A stretch of DNA of 64,000 bases. It comes from Cristatella mucedo (Eukaryota > Bryozoa > Phylactolaemata > Cristatellidae). Under the pieces are notes generated by a model. That model was not told where the DNA came from. It searched no databases and saw nothing but the letters and a program-made list of their open reading frames with translations. The stretch spans positions 3,553,501 to 3,617,500 of the forward strand of contig WPIO01000010.1 of the NCBI GenBank assembly GCA_009760855.2. Reading direction: 5' to 3'. This document shows, piece by piece, positions 31,996 through 44,432 of the stretch; the first letter of the stretch is position 1; every line of letters begins with the position of its first letter. Made by a program: the position numbers and the translations under genes.

Positions 31996-33215
31996 GAATT
32001 AGATGTTGTTGCGTAAGAATTGTGAGAGCTCCCCAGTCTTGGATCTGCAGAGCAAAAGCCTCGGTCGTCAGAATGGAGATCTTTCACAGGAATGGAACAG
32101 CTGATTTATTGTCCCTGGCAGACCTCATGGCGCTCGATGAGGCGGAAATTGATGCCTAGCCAAAGCGGGCCATGTAAGTCAATGTCGGAATTTTGTCAAG
32201 TATCTGTCGATCGACCGTGAGCCATCGCAGCTTTAAAGAAAAAAATGGCCGAACCTCTGGGATTTTGTATTGCCCTTGCAGCCAATCATTGCCAGCTGCA
32301 GATGCTTAGTGGCTTTTCTTTCGAGGCCGGTGGAAACGGAATTCCAGCGGTCCAGCATAGAGATACTATTCGAAGGCCGAAAGAAGCTACGCGAGGCGTG
32401 AGGAAGCGTTAGGAATTTCGTTCTGCATTGCCGCCTTTTTGTCTGTTTTTGGAGAAAGTTGCACAAGCTATACGAGTGAGGCTTTCGCCTAAGAGACGTG
32501 GCCTTGGTCCGAGATAGCTCTATCAAGCTAGTGTTCACATTAGTGTGTCTGGACATTAGCTTTGCCATTAACGAGCATTTCTGTGCATACAGCCACATTT
32601 TTGTCGCTCAGTGGTCAGTGGACAGACGACACCGCATTGCGGTAATGGAGCTAGCTCGTCTGACTTGTCATAATCCTCAAAGACATACAGACAAAATTAT
32701 ACACACGAATAAGTACATTGACAAAAGGAGGGTGTTGTATTGTTGTGGCTCCGGCTGTGGCGGTTCTACTGGAGTCTCACGGAGATACAAGCAAGGACGT
32801 GAATGGTAAACGAAACTCAATCTCTATTTCTTTCAACGCGTAAATATATGAGAGCTCGATGGATCACAGCAGACGTCAAGAAATATAACATACATTAGTG
32901 GTCAGACGCTGCGTCAATGGCTTAACTATCGGCATGTACATTGCTTCCCTAATCACACCAGCAGAAGCCGCTTCCGAACACAACAAGGGACAGTGCCGGA
33001 TCTCAGCTCGTCAATTGATAGATTCAGCTGTCGTCTGTACATTTAACATCGCGGGCGGATGGACGAACGTGAGAAGTTCTAACTTTATAATGGCTGTTTT
33101 TTCTAAACGCCAAGAAATGTCAAAACCGTCGCCATCATTACACTGCCATTCACCATCAAGAAGAGTTCGTCAGTACGAGGCCTTAGCGGGCGGTAGCCAC
33201 GTATACACTAAAAGA
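31996..33215. other. unassigned sequence right of the canopy promoter
   Basis: It contains a minus-strand frame of 121 codons (32233-32598) and a + strand frame ending at 32159. Neither gives a product I recognise. No repeat boundaries were identified. Confidence 0.5.
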
Positions 33216-33218
33216 AGG

Positions 33219-33360
33219 TAGCTGATTTTTTGAAGCCTCATTTATATAGCAGCAGAAGAGGCGTCACGGCTATCATCACCATTTGCAATAAAGGATCGCT
33301 CGCTGCAGGACTCACACGCGAGACTTGGGTCGCGAAGAGCGAGCACCTTCCCCTTCGCTT
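33219..33360 (-). mobile_element. SINE-A copy, 3'-complete
   Basis: The reversed end TAGCTGATTTTTTGAAGCC, TATATAGCAGCAGAAGAGGC and B-box-like GTGAGTCCTGCAGCG on the minus strand are seen; the head near 33340 is worn. Confidence 0.6.
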
Positions 33361-33529
33361 CGACACGGGGCTAACACTTCCCTACATCCGAGAGGCGGAG
33401 ACTTACTGGAGAGTTCAATAATTGGACATTGTTTGCACTGCATCCTCCGTGATTGAATTTCGCTGAGCTGTACTGTCCTGCTCCTACGTTGCATTGATCT
33501 GCTGCTGCCATGCATAACTAACATAATTA

Positions 33530-35208
33530 ATATGTCATTAGCCTCAGGTCATGTCCCAGCACCTTTCAAAAAAGCTGTAGTCAGGCCACTTCTCAAGAAA
33601 GCTACACGACCAAGAGAACTTGAGCAACTACCGCCCAGTTTCCCTTCTACCATTCCAATCAAAGACACTCGAACGGGTCGTGGCGGACCAGCTGAACTCG
33701 TATATCGAAACCTCACACCTTGCTAGTAAGTTCCAGTCTGGCTTTAGAGCTAATCACTCCACAGAGTCAGCATTGCTTCGGGTATACAACGACCTACTTA
33801 GGAATGCAGACATGGGTAGAGTGTCTCTGCTTGTTTTGCTTGATCGTTCGGCAGCTTTTGATACCATCGATCACAAAGTTCTTCTAGAGCGCCTCTCATC
33901 TCGCCTGGGCATCACTGGCACTGCTCTGCAGTGGTTCAGGTCCTATCTCAGTGGGAGACTCCAGAGTATTGAAGTGAATGGACAAAGATCATATGAAGTA
34001 CCTCTGAAATATGAGTACCTCAGGGCTCAGTGCTAGATCCGGTTCTTTTCATGGTTTATACTCTGCCTCTTGCTGATGTGATTGCCAAGCACAATCTAGG
34101 CTTTCACTTCTATGCGGATGACACTCAGTTGTACCTTTGCTTTGATCCCACCCAGCCTTCGAGCACCTCAAATTCTCTAAACTCGCTAGCTGCATGCATT
34201 GATGACATCCGCACATGGATGGCAGCAAATTTTCTAAAACTTAACGATGATAAAACTAACTTACTAGTTATGGGCAAACCCAGTGTGATCCAGAGATTGG
34301 AAAGGCTGACTCTCAAAATTGACTCTGCCAGCATATCTCCTGTTGAATCAGCTCGAAATCTAGGTGTCATAACCCATAGCGACCTCTCGTTAGACGACCA
34401 TATCAGTTCCACAGTCAAATCCGCCTATTTTCAGCTTCATAACATTGCTAAAATTCGGGCTTGTTTAGATAAAGATACCACGTCCAAGTTGGTCCATGCA
34501 TTCGTGACATCCCGTCTCGACTTCTGCAACTCGCTACTTACTGGCCTACCAGCCTGTGCGATCAGGCTATTGCAGCTCGTGCAAAACTCTGCAGCTAGGC
34601 TTGTCTGTCGTGAGCGTCGCAGTTGCCACATTACTCCACTTCTCGCCGACCTGCACTGGTTACCAGTCAAGCAACGGATTGACTTCAAGGTTTTGTCGCT
34701 CACTTTTAGGTCGCTTCATTCTATGGCTCCAGCCTATCTTTCAGATATACTCTCCCATCAGGCCAAGCATCGTACCACCCGCTTTTCGGAATCCAACAGT
34801 CTAGAAATATCTCATACAAACCTTAAATCCTTTGGAGACCGTGCATTTAGTTCATATGCTCCCAAAGCCTGGAACTCCCTCCCGACCTGCGTCAGAACAT
34901 CCCCTGACCTGACCACATTTAAAAGGAACCTAAAAACACCTATTTAGGACAGCATTTAGTGGGTCCCTGTGATTCGTCCTTGATGTGCGTATGCGTGCTG
35001 ACACTAAGCATGCTGCCACTAACCACATTTGCATGCTGACCCAGTGCATGTCACCCTTAACCATATTATTCATTTCGTCTGTTTTTCAAGCATGATTTTA
35101 CTTACCATTCAATTGCATTTCACTTTACAGCAAATGTAAAGCGCCTAGAGAGAGATTAAGTTCTCTGAGGGCGCTTTATCAAGTGAATTATTATTATTAT
35201 TATTATTA
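33530..35208 (+). mobile_element. LINE copy A: longest RT-coding copy, 5'-truncated and frameshifted
   Basis: CR1/L2-like reverse transcriptase (Jockey superfamily placement is an inference). Seen in order: SLASGHVPAPFKKAVVRPLL, a frameshift near 33610, NYRPVSLLPFQSKTLERVV, FQSGFRANHSTESALLRVYN, LLDRSAAFDTIDHKVLLERL, a one-base deletion near 34012 at the VPQGSVLGP block, then HFYADDTQLYL (catalytic YADD at 34111-34122), [34 protein letters not shown] and APKAWNSLPTCVRTSPDLTT. The 3' UTR ends GAGGGCGCTTTATCAAGTG plus (ATT)n at 35186-35208. The endonuclease and the RT start are absent, so it is a dead insertion. Confidence 0.92.
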
Positions 35209-36389
35209 CTCAAACGCCAGCCTTTTGTTTCGAGCTTCGATGGCTCGTCCGTCTGATCGCCAGCAAAAGCGATAGCCGACTCGCAGACTTGGAAAAGACA
35301 TCAAATCTTGGTTCGCCGACTTATACGCGATTCATGCAACCATTTAACCCCTACCCTCATCCCATTTCTCCAAAACGCAGACTGATTTCGTGATCACAAG
35401 AGCGTTTCTGCTGGTCCACTTGACCTCATGGGGCTGGCGCCAATGGAGTCTCCAAGATTTTCACTTAAAGTAGAAAATGGCGCCTGCTGGAAAGGTCGAC
35501 GGGTGAGAAGAATGCTTTGGTGGCATTGCTTAAGCATTCTTGCCAAGAAAGCGAACTATTGCTGAAAAGAGATGAACCCATTGCCTCCTTTTGGGAGACG
35601 AGCTACCACCAAGCGTCTCTCGATTCTTGCTCGATACTGGCTGGGATTTCCCGTCCAAGTGTGTCCGTTGCCACGGGAGGACCAACAACCGTCGAACCGC
35701 GACAGCTGTCGTTAGCCGTCTCCAGGCTAGGTACTGGCGCGTGTCGACCGCAACCGCTTGGCGGTATGTGGCTTGCATACGCGGCTGTGGCCTGATGTTC
35801 ATGCTTTGACCATTTCACGGCCCTTTAATGTCTACTTGCAGGCGACTCACGGAACTATGACCTCTGACGATTTGGCCGAACTACCCTTTCATGTCTGTTT
35901 ATGACCTGGTCCTTTGATATGTATTATAGCTGGGTTATTTGGTGAGCACAATATAAATTAGGGCTGATGCAAGAGTGCTAAGGCAGCTGACGACAGGGTG
36001 CCGGCTCGAGTGAGGGCGCCTTCGAAATACAGCTCAGTGACATGCAAATTTTCGCCCGAGCGTTACGTCGGGTTCGCTGCATTGTTCATACTTCATCACA
36101 TTCCTCTGCAGCCGATCGCTGGTGCATCACCTGGTTGCATATACCGGTCCTCTCAGCCAACCAGCGTTCACCCGAGTAGCGAACGCTGCAGCCCCGAGCT
36201 CCACCCGGAGGTCTGGGCAATACTAGTCACAAAAGCTGCCTGAAGCAGCGAGTAGTCGTCCGCGATGACATTCGGCATGCAAGAGCACACACCAAAAACG
36301 CTTTCTTCCAGAAACAATAGGCAGATACCTGTGCTATATTGCGTCGGGTCGACGCGGCTCCCGAATCGAGCAACCAACTTATCACGACG
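35209..36389. other. spacer with no recognised gene or element
   Basis: Short open frames on both strands only. A sequence resembling a Pol II start region (ACAATATAAATTAGGG near 35948) is present without supporting context. Confidence 0.5.
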
Positions 36390-36498
36390 GCAACTAGGTA
36401 AGACGGTTGCTCTACACGACCGTTGTCCAGAGGACGTGGGTTCGAATCCTGTGGTGGGCGATCCTTTATTCCCCACCAGGCAAAGAATCGTATAACCT
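36390..36498 (+). mobile_element. 3'-truncated SINE-A fused to a LINE fragment
   Basis: A-box-like CTAGGTAAGACGGTTGC and B-box-like GGGTTCGAATCCTGTGGTGG are intact. Sequence switches at about 36498 into LINE C-terminal coding sequence. Confidence 0.8.
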
Positions 36499-36797
36499 GC
36501 TGCTCTGATTCAAATCGTTTAGCCATACCTCGTACTCAAAACTGTTGGAGATCGTGCCTTTAGTTTCTATGCTCTCAAACCCCGGAACTCACTACCGTCG
36601 CACGTCACAACGTCCACTGACATGACATTTAAAAAGAAGCTTAAAACGCACCTATTTATTACAGACACTATCTGCCTGCTGCTTGCGGTTGTTACCACCA
36701 ATCATTTGGTAATGCTTTCTATTGAGCATCTGTAAAGTGTCTAGAAATAGATTTGGTTCTGATGACGCTATACTATTGCATTATTATTATTATTAAG
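36499..36797 (+). mobile_element. LINE 3' fragment, short variant end
   Basis: Worn coding end (GTTGGAGATCGTGCCTTTAG, GGAACTCACTACCG, TGACATGACATTTAAAAAG), then a shortened 3' UTR and GTAAAGTGTCTAGAAATAGA with an (ATT)n tail at 36778-36797. Confidence 0.82.
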
Positions 36798-38352
36798 TCG
36801 TTGCTGACGTGAAGCTCTCTAACGGCATTGCTGTAGGCTGCAGAAATAGCCACGCTTCATAGGACCGGCAAGGCCGATCTGGGTGAAACACTTTCACCCA
36901 CCATCCTAGGCGGCCACTTTCGTCTTTCACCAACATCCAGCGAAAGCGTCACTGACGAACGATTTGTCGATCGATTTTGACACGAACTTAATTTTTTCAA
37001 TTGTTGATGCTACTTGGCCATTCGAGCTGACCCGGTGCTTAAATTCAAGCTGCTTCTGGTGAAACAGCTACAGTCTCGGAAACCTGAAATTTTTGAAGAG
37101 CTATGACAGTGCAATGTGGCACTATGTAAGTTCGGGCTAATTTAGTAGTTCTTTATTTATTGTCTGGTGGTCATTTTTTGCCAGCATAGTTACTTTGCAG
37201 TGGAATTTTAGTTGTTCCAAAATGACGGCCGTCATCCGAAAAATTACTCAACCGTCAATATAGCTTTAGAAAGACGTTTTATCCATTTACACATTTTAAT
37301 AGTGGGTGTGTTAATCTGATTGAGATGCGTTCATCTGATTAATTGAAATCAAGATCACAAGAATTCTGAGCAATTCAACACACGAGACACGACTTGGGTG
37401 ATACAAAAATCAATGCAACAATTTTTTTCTTCTATTCGATTTATTACACTATCGAATACAGAGCAAGGCAGAGCGAAAACTAACTGGCCGGACCTAGCAC
37501 ACAGCGGCCCCTTTACCACCTTAATATCGACGCTCACAGAAGCCTTCGAAATTGTCTTCGACAGTCGGGCGCTTTATCGCATTGTCGTGCGGTGCCTAGC
37601 ACTGCCACAAGACACAGAGCCTAAAACTCCCAGCCCTGTGTACGAAAGTTCACACGTTATGCTTCTGGTGGTTCTATAACTAGGTAAAAATATCAGATCG
37701 GCGCCGGCATGCACAGCTTTTCGGAAAGCCACCGGTGCCACGCAAGTTTCGCTGGCAATCGCTACTACCGTGCTGCCCTTAGTCGTGCATTCGAGCGAGG
37801 GCACCAACAGACCTGCTTCGCGGTTCCCTTGCCAATCGTGTCACCAAAGCACTGGCCTCAGATAAAAGCTTCTGCCTGCACTCGACAAGCACGGTAGGAC
37901 AAAGGCTTGCAACTGCTAAGTAACATAAATACACACTCGAGCAAGGGCTAGCAATTACAGCAGGACGTCGGCAGACCTATACTCCGAGAAATTGCTAAAA
38001 TCCAAGAGGCAGCAGTAGCTACAGGATGAGCTGGGTGGGCGAAGCAGCACTGACGGCAGACTAAGGCCGCACGAAATGAAAGGCCAGCCGAAAGGCTTTC
38101 CACTGAACTCAAACGATCACCGAGGAGAAGGAAAAGGAGAAGGAGGCAGAATAGGAGAAATCTAGTTTGGCACCACGGTCGAGTGGCTCTGAAATTTGGC
38201 AAGAGCAGGCGGCAAATGCAGCCGCACTGCGATGGGCATCATCGATCAAGACAGCTTTTTACGTGGGCGACAAGCAACTGCGATTGCTGCCCTCGGTTAG
38301 ACTGGAAGCATGTGCTTGCTCCCACGTCACCGCTGTCGGCTGGCGTCTCCCA
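36798..38352. other. region downstream of the TMEM263-like gene
   Basis: No recognised coding region. Minus-strand AATAAA words (TTTATT on +) occur near 37150 and 37438, possible distal poly(A) signals for the TMEM263-like gene. A short inverted repeat GGGTGAAA/TTTCACCC lies at 36880-36899. Confidence 0.45.
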
Positions 38353-41300
38353 TCAGTCGTCCTTGTCTTTCTTCTTGGCGCGGAAGGGCAGCTGCACATT
38401 GGGCAGCCTGTTCGACACGGTGCCCACGACTGCGCCGCCGACCTCGGCGCCTTTGCTGGCGGCCCAGCGCACTCCGCTGGCTGCCGTTGACGCGACGCCC
38501 ATCACTCCGCCGACCGCTCCGCTGGTGACTCTCCACAGCAGACCCGATGCTTTCGGTGGGGGGTTGGCCGATGACGGAGAGCCATCTGCTGCATGCTCAC
38601 CTAGGCACAAAGCCGAAACGCTTTAGAAAATCAGTCCTGCACGCGCACAGACGGCTGTCGCCAAGATAGCATTGCGTTGCAGCGTGGCACTAGGCTGGTC
38701 GGCAGCAAGCAAAAAGTTCGTCCAGTTGCCTACCGAGAGGGCACAGGCCAGAGTGGGCAGAGGAGCTGCGGCCGACTCTCGGCCGGCGGAGAGGTGGGCA
38801 GGTGGGTATGCGAAGCGACCGGTCCCACGATCTCGGCAGCCGAGTGGACACCATCAAACTTGCTGTCGACAATTGGAAACTGAGGACCCAAGGACTCGTA
38901 AAATAGAAAACCCGACCTCGTGGCAACTGGTCCAAGTTTGAACTGAGAAGTCTAAATTGGCAGAAGCGGGTGCCAGTGCTCGTGAACGGATTCATTTGTC
39001 TGGCTCCATCGGTCAAATTCCCAGCCTCAGGTCCAGATCCCTTTTGTCTGCTTCTACTAAATTAGAACACACAGAGGCCGAATGGCCTCGGGGAGGGGAA
39101 TTAAAAGAAGGAATAAAAACCTCCGCCATCAACGGCTGTGCAGCGATCTCGGTCAAACAGACCAATAATTCAAAGTCGATGGAATTAAATCACTAGTACG
39201 AGAAAAGGTAAGACTGAGCAACTACGTGGCTCGATTGGAAGTGCCCCAGTCCGGATTATGAAATGCAAGTGAACACGCGCTTTGGATGGATATTTCCTTT
39301 GTTTGCTCGGTGTCTCTAACCGACCTTCAGCTTTCGTGCATTTCAAATCGTCCACTGGTCGCATTTCAAATCGTTCACTGGTCGTAGCGAGTCTAAAATG
39401 GGCTTGCCTGTTCTCCAGCTCTCGACACATGCCCCGACAAGACCTACCGCTAGACGACTGCAATGTAACTGCTATACCGGCTCAGTCACAAGCCGAGGTA
39501 GAATGAGGCCTACCAGCAAGACGACATTGCACGACAATACAAATGAAAGCGCTTTCTGCCCCACACACCATGCTCGTCGCAGACTAGAATCGAGTGCAGC
39601 TTCTAGGCGGCACGTGGTGTGAAAGTGATGCAGCAAAAGATGCACGAGCTTAATGGTCCTCTAATTCTCACCCCCTTTGCTAGCTAAGAGAGAGAGAGAG
39701 AGAGCTGCTATAGCAAACTAGCAGACAGGGCACCTCTACAGGACATTGGTCGGGCAAGCTTACTTCCTGATATTTACATTCATGGATAGATTCCTGCTGA
39801 GAGGCACAGCAATTACCACCCGAGCTGCTGAGAGCGGCTACTCCTTCCTTACCATGCAAATCGGCGCTCTGCTGCATGCACTTGCACCATCGCCCCGAAG
39901 AGCTCGCGGCTTGTGTTGCTGCAGCCACCTGGTGCAGCTGTCGATCAATTTCTCTTAGGACACACACTACACAACTTATCATTATTACCATCTCTACTAA
40001 TTAAAGTAAAGTCCATCACACCGCAAGATGGTGCACCTGCATCACGTGGCACGGTGGTTCACTTGCGGCACGTGGCAAGATGGCACTGTTGTCTTCCGTG
40101 ACGGAACTACCATGACTCAGTGAAGCGAGCTCACAGGTAGCGAGCTGCTCGTTATTATTATGAACCAGAGAGGAGGACCAGACAACCTGCCACAGGAAGC
40201 CAATCGCAGGAAGGTTGCAGGGGCGAACGTGTCGGCACGGTCCCGAGAGGTTGCTGGCCTGATCGACTGCCTTCCTTACATGCATAACTACGGCGACTTT
40301 CCCCGAGGCTATATGGAATGCTACTTCGGGGGAACGTACAGAACTCTCCGTGGCCACAGTACCAGATACTTAAGTGGCAGCCACAAAGCATTTGGCAGCT
40401 TACAATGCAGCGTACAATGCACTCAAGAAACAAATACGAACCCACAATGCAGCACAACGCAGGCACTAGCCAACCGAATCTGCTGCCGCATCACATCACC
40501 AACAGACTGATGGCAAGTCAGAGCCTGCCTCGGACAGGCCAGGCAAGCTGTCAAGCAAATGTGCTGCCGTCACGAGAGTCTGCTTCGAAATGACTCGTCG
40601 AGTGCAATTGCAATGCAAGCTGTGCATGGCTTAGGAAGACTATCTAGTCAGTTGCTGAAGACGAGCTTAGAAAACAAAGGCCGCACGTAACAGCACACAA
40701 TCTGCCAGGTAGGATGCCGTGTCATACCCACTTTCAAATAGGTGTGCACGCATGAGTGCAGAAGCTAAAGCCGTATAAATTCTGTTAGGGCGCTACACAC
40801 ACACATGCGCGCGCACACACACGCAAACACTATTGTGAGTGCTGGTGAAGCTAGTTGACCGTGCTTAGTATATACTGTACAAGCTAGCTGCCGGCTTAGG
40901 GGGACAAGCTCAAGCTTTCGTAGGTGTGGCTCAATAGGTGGCTCACACAAAAGAAAATGGACAAGAGTAAGTCAAAACCGTGAACGTGAATGAACGCCTT
41001 CAGCAGACGGACAGCAGCACAGTGCACCACAGCCATGCCTCCCCTCCGCCCCCCAGAGCCCCCCAGGGTAGCCCTAGTGCACCGACCCATCTACAAATGA
41101 GGCTGCGAGCTGCGTGCACAGGCACGCCGGCGGCGACAGAGACCAACGACCGTTGCAGCAATATTCACATTACGACTGGGCTTCAACAGAAGTCTGGGGA
41201 ATGGTGTGCGGCACTGTATGAAGACCGCCGAGGGGGGGGACTCGTACCTTCTTTTGAATCCTCTTCCGGCACAACGGCACCTTCAGAAATGGGCTGCGGC

Positions 41301-41986
41301 TGCAAAGTATAATGCAATCCCTTTAGACACGCGAGTCCATAGGCATACATCGGCTCATACGCTAGCCTTGCTGAGCACAGGCTCTGACATGCCATGCCAT
41401 TTGCTGCGATCGAAAGGGGGCAGGCTGATGCAGGCACTCTTTGGAAGCTCAACATGTCGGCACCATTTGCATTAGTAAGAAGCACATCCGGCCACACATT
41501 AAGAAGTAGGGTGCACTGGTTCCCCAATGGTGCCTCAGCAGTCGTGCGCTGGCGGAAAATCTGGTATAGCAAGGTCCAGCTCTCGGACCGACCCCAATTT
41601 AAATAGATAAATAAATACTAGCTGATTTAACAGCCTCTTTTTGCATAGCGACAGATGAGCCTTTACGGCTATCACCACCGTTTGCAGTAGCGATAAGGGA
41701 TCGCCCACCGCAGGATTCGAACCCACGACCTCGGGACCTCGGTCGTGAAAAGCAACCGCCTTACCTAGTGAGCCATTACGGCTCATTATTTACCGAACAG
41801 ATGAAAGATGTCAGCATGCAGCCTCAGTCCGAACGAGGACAGGCCTGCAAGCAGACTGACGTCTGGATTTACACTGCCATTTACTGATTCGATATGAGCA
41901 CATTATTATCGAGATAAAACATTACTACGGCACGTTACGACCATCAAGAATCAGAGAGAGAGTGAGAGGGAGAGAGAGAGAGAGTC

Positions 41987-42043
<57 letters not shown>

Positions 42044-44106
42044 CCCTCCCTTTCAGACAAATGGCTTTTCGAAGCCAGCCATGTCGTGGCAACAGGGACC
42101 TGCATGAGTGAGCTATGGAAGCAATTCAACGCCAGCCATGCATAGACAGAAGCCAGTGGCCAAGTGCGTAATGGAGCAAGCGGCCGTGTAAATAGGCAAG
42201 CACGAGGCAAGCTGCTGGTAATGCAGATAGTGCATTGGCTGTCGACTCCTCGCTGGGCGCCCAGAGCACAGGAGCCCCTCCGCCCACACGAAACAAGCTG
42301 CTGGGCAGGCGGGCACGCGGTACAGGAGAGTGCACCAACCCAGATGCGCTGGTATGTGTGCACCATTCTTTCACGGCACGCGATGCACGATGGGGCATGC
42401 CTGGGGCACCGTGCACGATCCTTGCAGAAGCCCCACCCACCAGCAGCGGTCCGAGGTACATTTGTTTGCATTATTTGGCCATCCTATTTTCTAGTGCACA
42501 CCTGCACCGGTCGGTGGGCCGGCAAGCAGCTTGCTTCGTGGGGGATGGTGGCGCCTCCTTTACGCTGCCTGCGCACCCGCTGCAAGGCGGCACTCGTTGC
42601 TTTTGCAGTACCACCAGCTAGCTTCGTGCCTGCCCATTTACATGGCCACTGGCTCCATTATTCACTTGCCCACTTGCTCCAGTCTATACGTGGCTGGCTT
42701 TAAATTGCTCCGACAACTCGTGAGCCGAGCATCCCAGTGCGAGAGCAGCCCTGCTGCAGTAGCATGGCTGGCCAAGAAAAGCTGCTTATCAGAAAGTAGG
42801 GGTGGCACGTAAGCCTCTCTCTCTCTCTCTGACGTTGGACGGCAGTGATGAGCCTCGGTACTTAAGGTCTGTGGCCGATAACTCGCCTTAAACGACCAAC
42901 GTCGTCGTGGGCTAGAGCCCTGCGGCGGCATATGTAAAGCCCCTGGCTAGATATTAAGTTCTCCTAGCCATCTATACAAATGATATATATTATAAAATAG
43001 ATGGCTCTTCATTGGAGAGGGATAACGGCTGTCATACAATGGAAAGCAGATCACATCGGCACCCGGCAAGTAGCATTTGCCTAGATAAATTACAGTAACT
43101 ATTCACGTCCGGTCCAATATAATGACAAGGTCGAATAAATGACCCCCACCCATTCGGCATCATCAACTACTCCCGAGCAGGTGCAATGGCCAGCAAGATC
43201 TTTTTGCTGCTTTGCTATGTTGCTTAAAACAGCAAACTTTTTAAGTAGCTAAATCTTGCCACTCGCCAATGCTTTCAGCAGTTTTTCTGCTGCCCCAGTA
43301 ACGAATGACAGTTTACTGACGCCAAAAGCGAGCAGGGACCCAGCCAGTACTGCCCATCTCATTTCCCTACATAAGCACGTCAGTTTGTACCCGAGCACAC
43401 ACATGAACACACTAAACACGTATACGTATGCCCACAAATGCAGAGGTCTGTGCCGACAGCCAACTGGCGCATGCATAACTTTAATGGCAAGGGGTTCTCC
43501 CTGAACACAGCCACGAGGGAATTCGCTCCTCTCCTTGACGGGATGGGGGCTGCTACCTAGGCAGCCAGTATACCTACCGTCACCGGCGTGGGTTGACGGG
43601 CAACCACCAAATGTACGTCGAATAAACGCCACGATTATAATTTCTCGTTACTTGCGAATCTTTCCCCCTACATGAGAATCTTGCGAACCTTGTCCCCCTC
43701 CAGTGCTGAATATCCTATTTGGCTTCTGGGGATGCTCATAGTTGTTAACTCATCTAGAAGGAATCTTGAGTAGAACAGCATCTCTCAGTGCCCTAATGAC
43801 GAAAGCAGGGTGGTTGCTATAGGACGCTAACTTGTCCTCAGGCAGCACATTTATAAGTTACGCGTCTAAGTGGGCACGCGCGGTGCAGATTGGCCGCTCG
43901 CAGGCTCACAACACGGGACTTGCCACGTTGCCTCCAGGCCACTCCCATCGGGAATGGCCTAACGAAGACGGACCGTGGCTCTGATTTGCACTCAAGCCCG
44001 GCGATTGAGGGGCGCTACGCCTGCGCAGAGATAATATAAAACGAGAAGAAATGTTGAGTCAGCTGCATACCTTATGAGCAGGCGGCGGGTACAGCTTCGT
44101 GGCCAT
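38353..44106 (-). CDS. TMEM263-like: TMEM263-like small membrane protein, complete, 3 exons
   Basis: TMEM263 (C12orf23) is a small conserved animal membrane protein without a settled biochemical role; human loss affects skeletal growth. Minus-strand exons: 44071-44106 (MATKLYPPPAHK), 41248-41299 (PQPISEGAVVPEEDSKE) and 38353-38600. Phases 0 and 1 join cleanly, all splice sites are GT-AG, and the total is 336 bases, 111 residues (human 116). Exon 3 carries KASGLLWRVTSGAVGGVMG, then SGVRWAASKGAEVGGAVVGT and the C-terminus RAKKKDKDD. The family shows the same plan: acidic/Pro-rich N-terminus, a G(L/M)LxRVT entry, Gly/Ala/Val-rich hydrophobic helices and a KKKDK(S/D)D end. Introns are about 2.8 and 2.6 kb. 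Identity rests on this pattern, not a database search. Confidence 0.72.
39686..39704. repeat. (GA)n microsatellite
   Basis: Nine GA dinucleotides in intron 2 of the TMEM263-like gene. Confidence 0.85.
41598..41786 (-). mobile_element. near-intact SINE-A copy in TMEM263-like intron 1
   Basis: Minus-strand head AGCCGTAATGGCTCACTAGG, A-box-like TAGGTAAGGCGGTTGC, B-box GGGTTCGAATCCTGCGG, body, CTGTTAAATCAGCTAGTATT then (TTTA)n. With 18975 it defines the family consensus. Confidence 0.9.
41950..42835. mobile_element. foldback-type element with long terminal inverted repeats
   Basis: The reverse complement of 42041-42319 aligns along its length with 42514-42815: GTTTCGTG/GCTTCGTG, ACCAGCAGCTTGCCTCGTGC / ACCAGCTAGCTTCGTGC, TTTACACGGCCGCTTGCTCC / TTTACATGGCCACTGGCTCC, CATGGCTGGC near both ends. 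The outer ends are (GA)n at 41955-42040 and (CT)n at 42815-42832, so the symmetry includes the microsatellites. The inner loop is about 195 bp. No transposase frame is seen; long open frames here are by-products of GC content. It lies within intron 1 of the TMEM263-like gene. Confidence 0.8.
42850..42995 (+). mobile_element. SINE-B copy
   Basis: Worn tRNA-like head with B-box-like GTGGGCTAGAGCCCTGC, then GTAAAGCCCCTGGCTAGATA, TTAAGTTCTCCTAGCC (LINE-like end) and an AT-rich tail (ATATATATTATAAAATA). It starts 15 bp right of the foldback element. Confidence 0.72.
43250..43632 (-). other. unassigned 127-codon ORF in TMEM263-like intron 1
   Basis: The C-terminal third (MRWAVLAGSLLAFGVSKLSF, then VTGAAEKLLKALASGKI) looks protein-like. 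No acceptor gives a phase compatible with exon 1 (phase 0), and no family is recognised. Probably a chance ORF. Confidence 0.15.
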
Positions 44107-44339
44107 CTGAGCAGCAACGGCACGCAGCGGCTATAGCTTCTGAGGTAACAACAGCCACTGTTTACAGACGCGGCGCCAATCTGGCGCGTGCCGCTAGCAG
44201 TCCCCGATGTCCCGTAGAAAGGACGTGCCAAAGTGCGGCGCCTATCAACCGACTAGTTTCGACGGTCAACAGATTGAATCGAAACGCCAACGGTGGCGCC
44301 TACGTAAGCAATAGTAGATTCCAGAGCCCGGTTCACCCG

Positions 44340-44432
44340 GGGGCTCGTTGATTGGCTGATTTCCGTCGACCTCGGCTACAGCCAATGGAAGGCGGACGTG
44401 AAGCCGCTGCAGACGGCGCTGACGTCACGTGG
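44340..44432 (-). promoter_or_regulatory. candidate promoter of the TMEM263-like gene: CCAAT boxes, CRE and E-box
   Basis: Within 330 bp upstream of the start codon are ATTGGCTG (44350-44357), AGCCAATGG (44380-44388), a perfect CRE TGACGTCA (44420-44427) and an overlapping E-box CACGTG (44426-44431). CG dinucleotides are frequent from 43860 to 44440. These are known NF-Y, CREB/ATF and bHLH-type sites; occupancy is not shown. Confidence 0.5.

Noticed and set aside
32233-32598. 121-codon minus-strand ORF as a possible RT C-terminus
   Set aside because: A vague resemblance around RSFF...RWNS only; it does not match the local LINE family and lacks other RT motifs.
35820-36200. Possible solo LTR with a TATA-like word
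   Set aside because: No TG/CA ends, no second copy and no primer-binding site could be identified.
42164-42703. 179-codon ORF
   Set aside because: It spans both arms of the foldback element; opposite-strand frames are equally long. It is a GC-content by-product.
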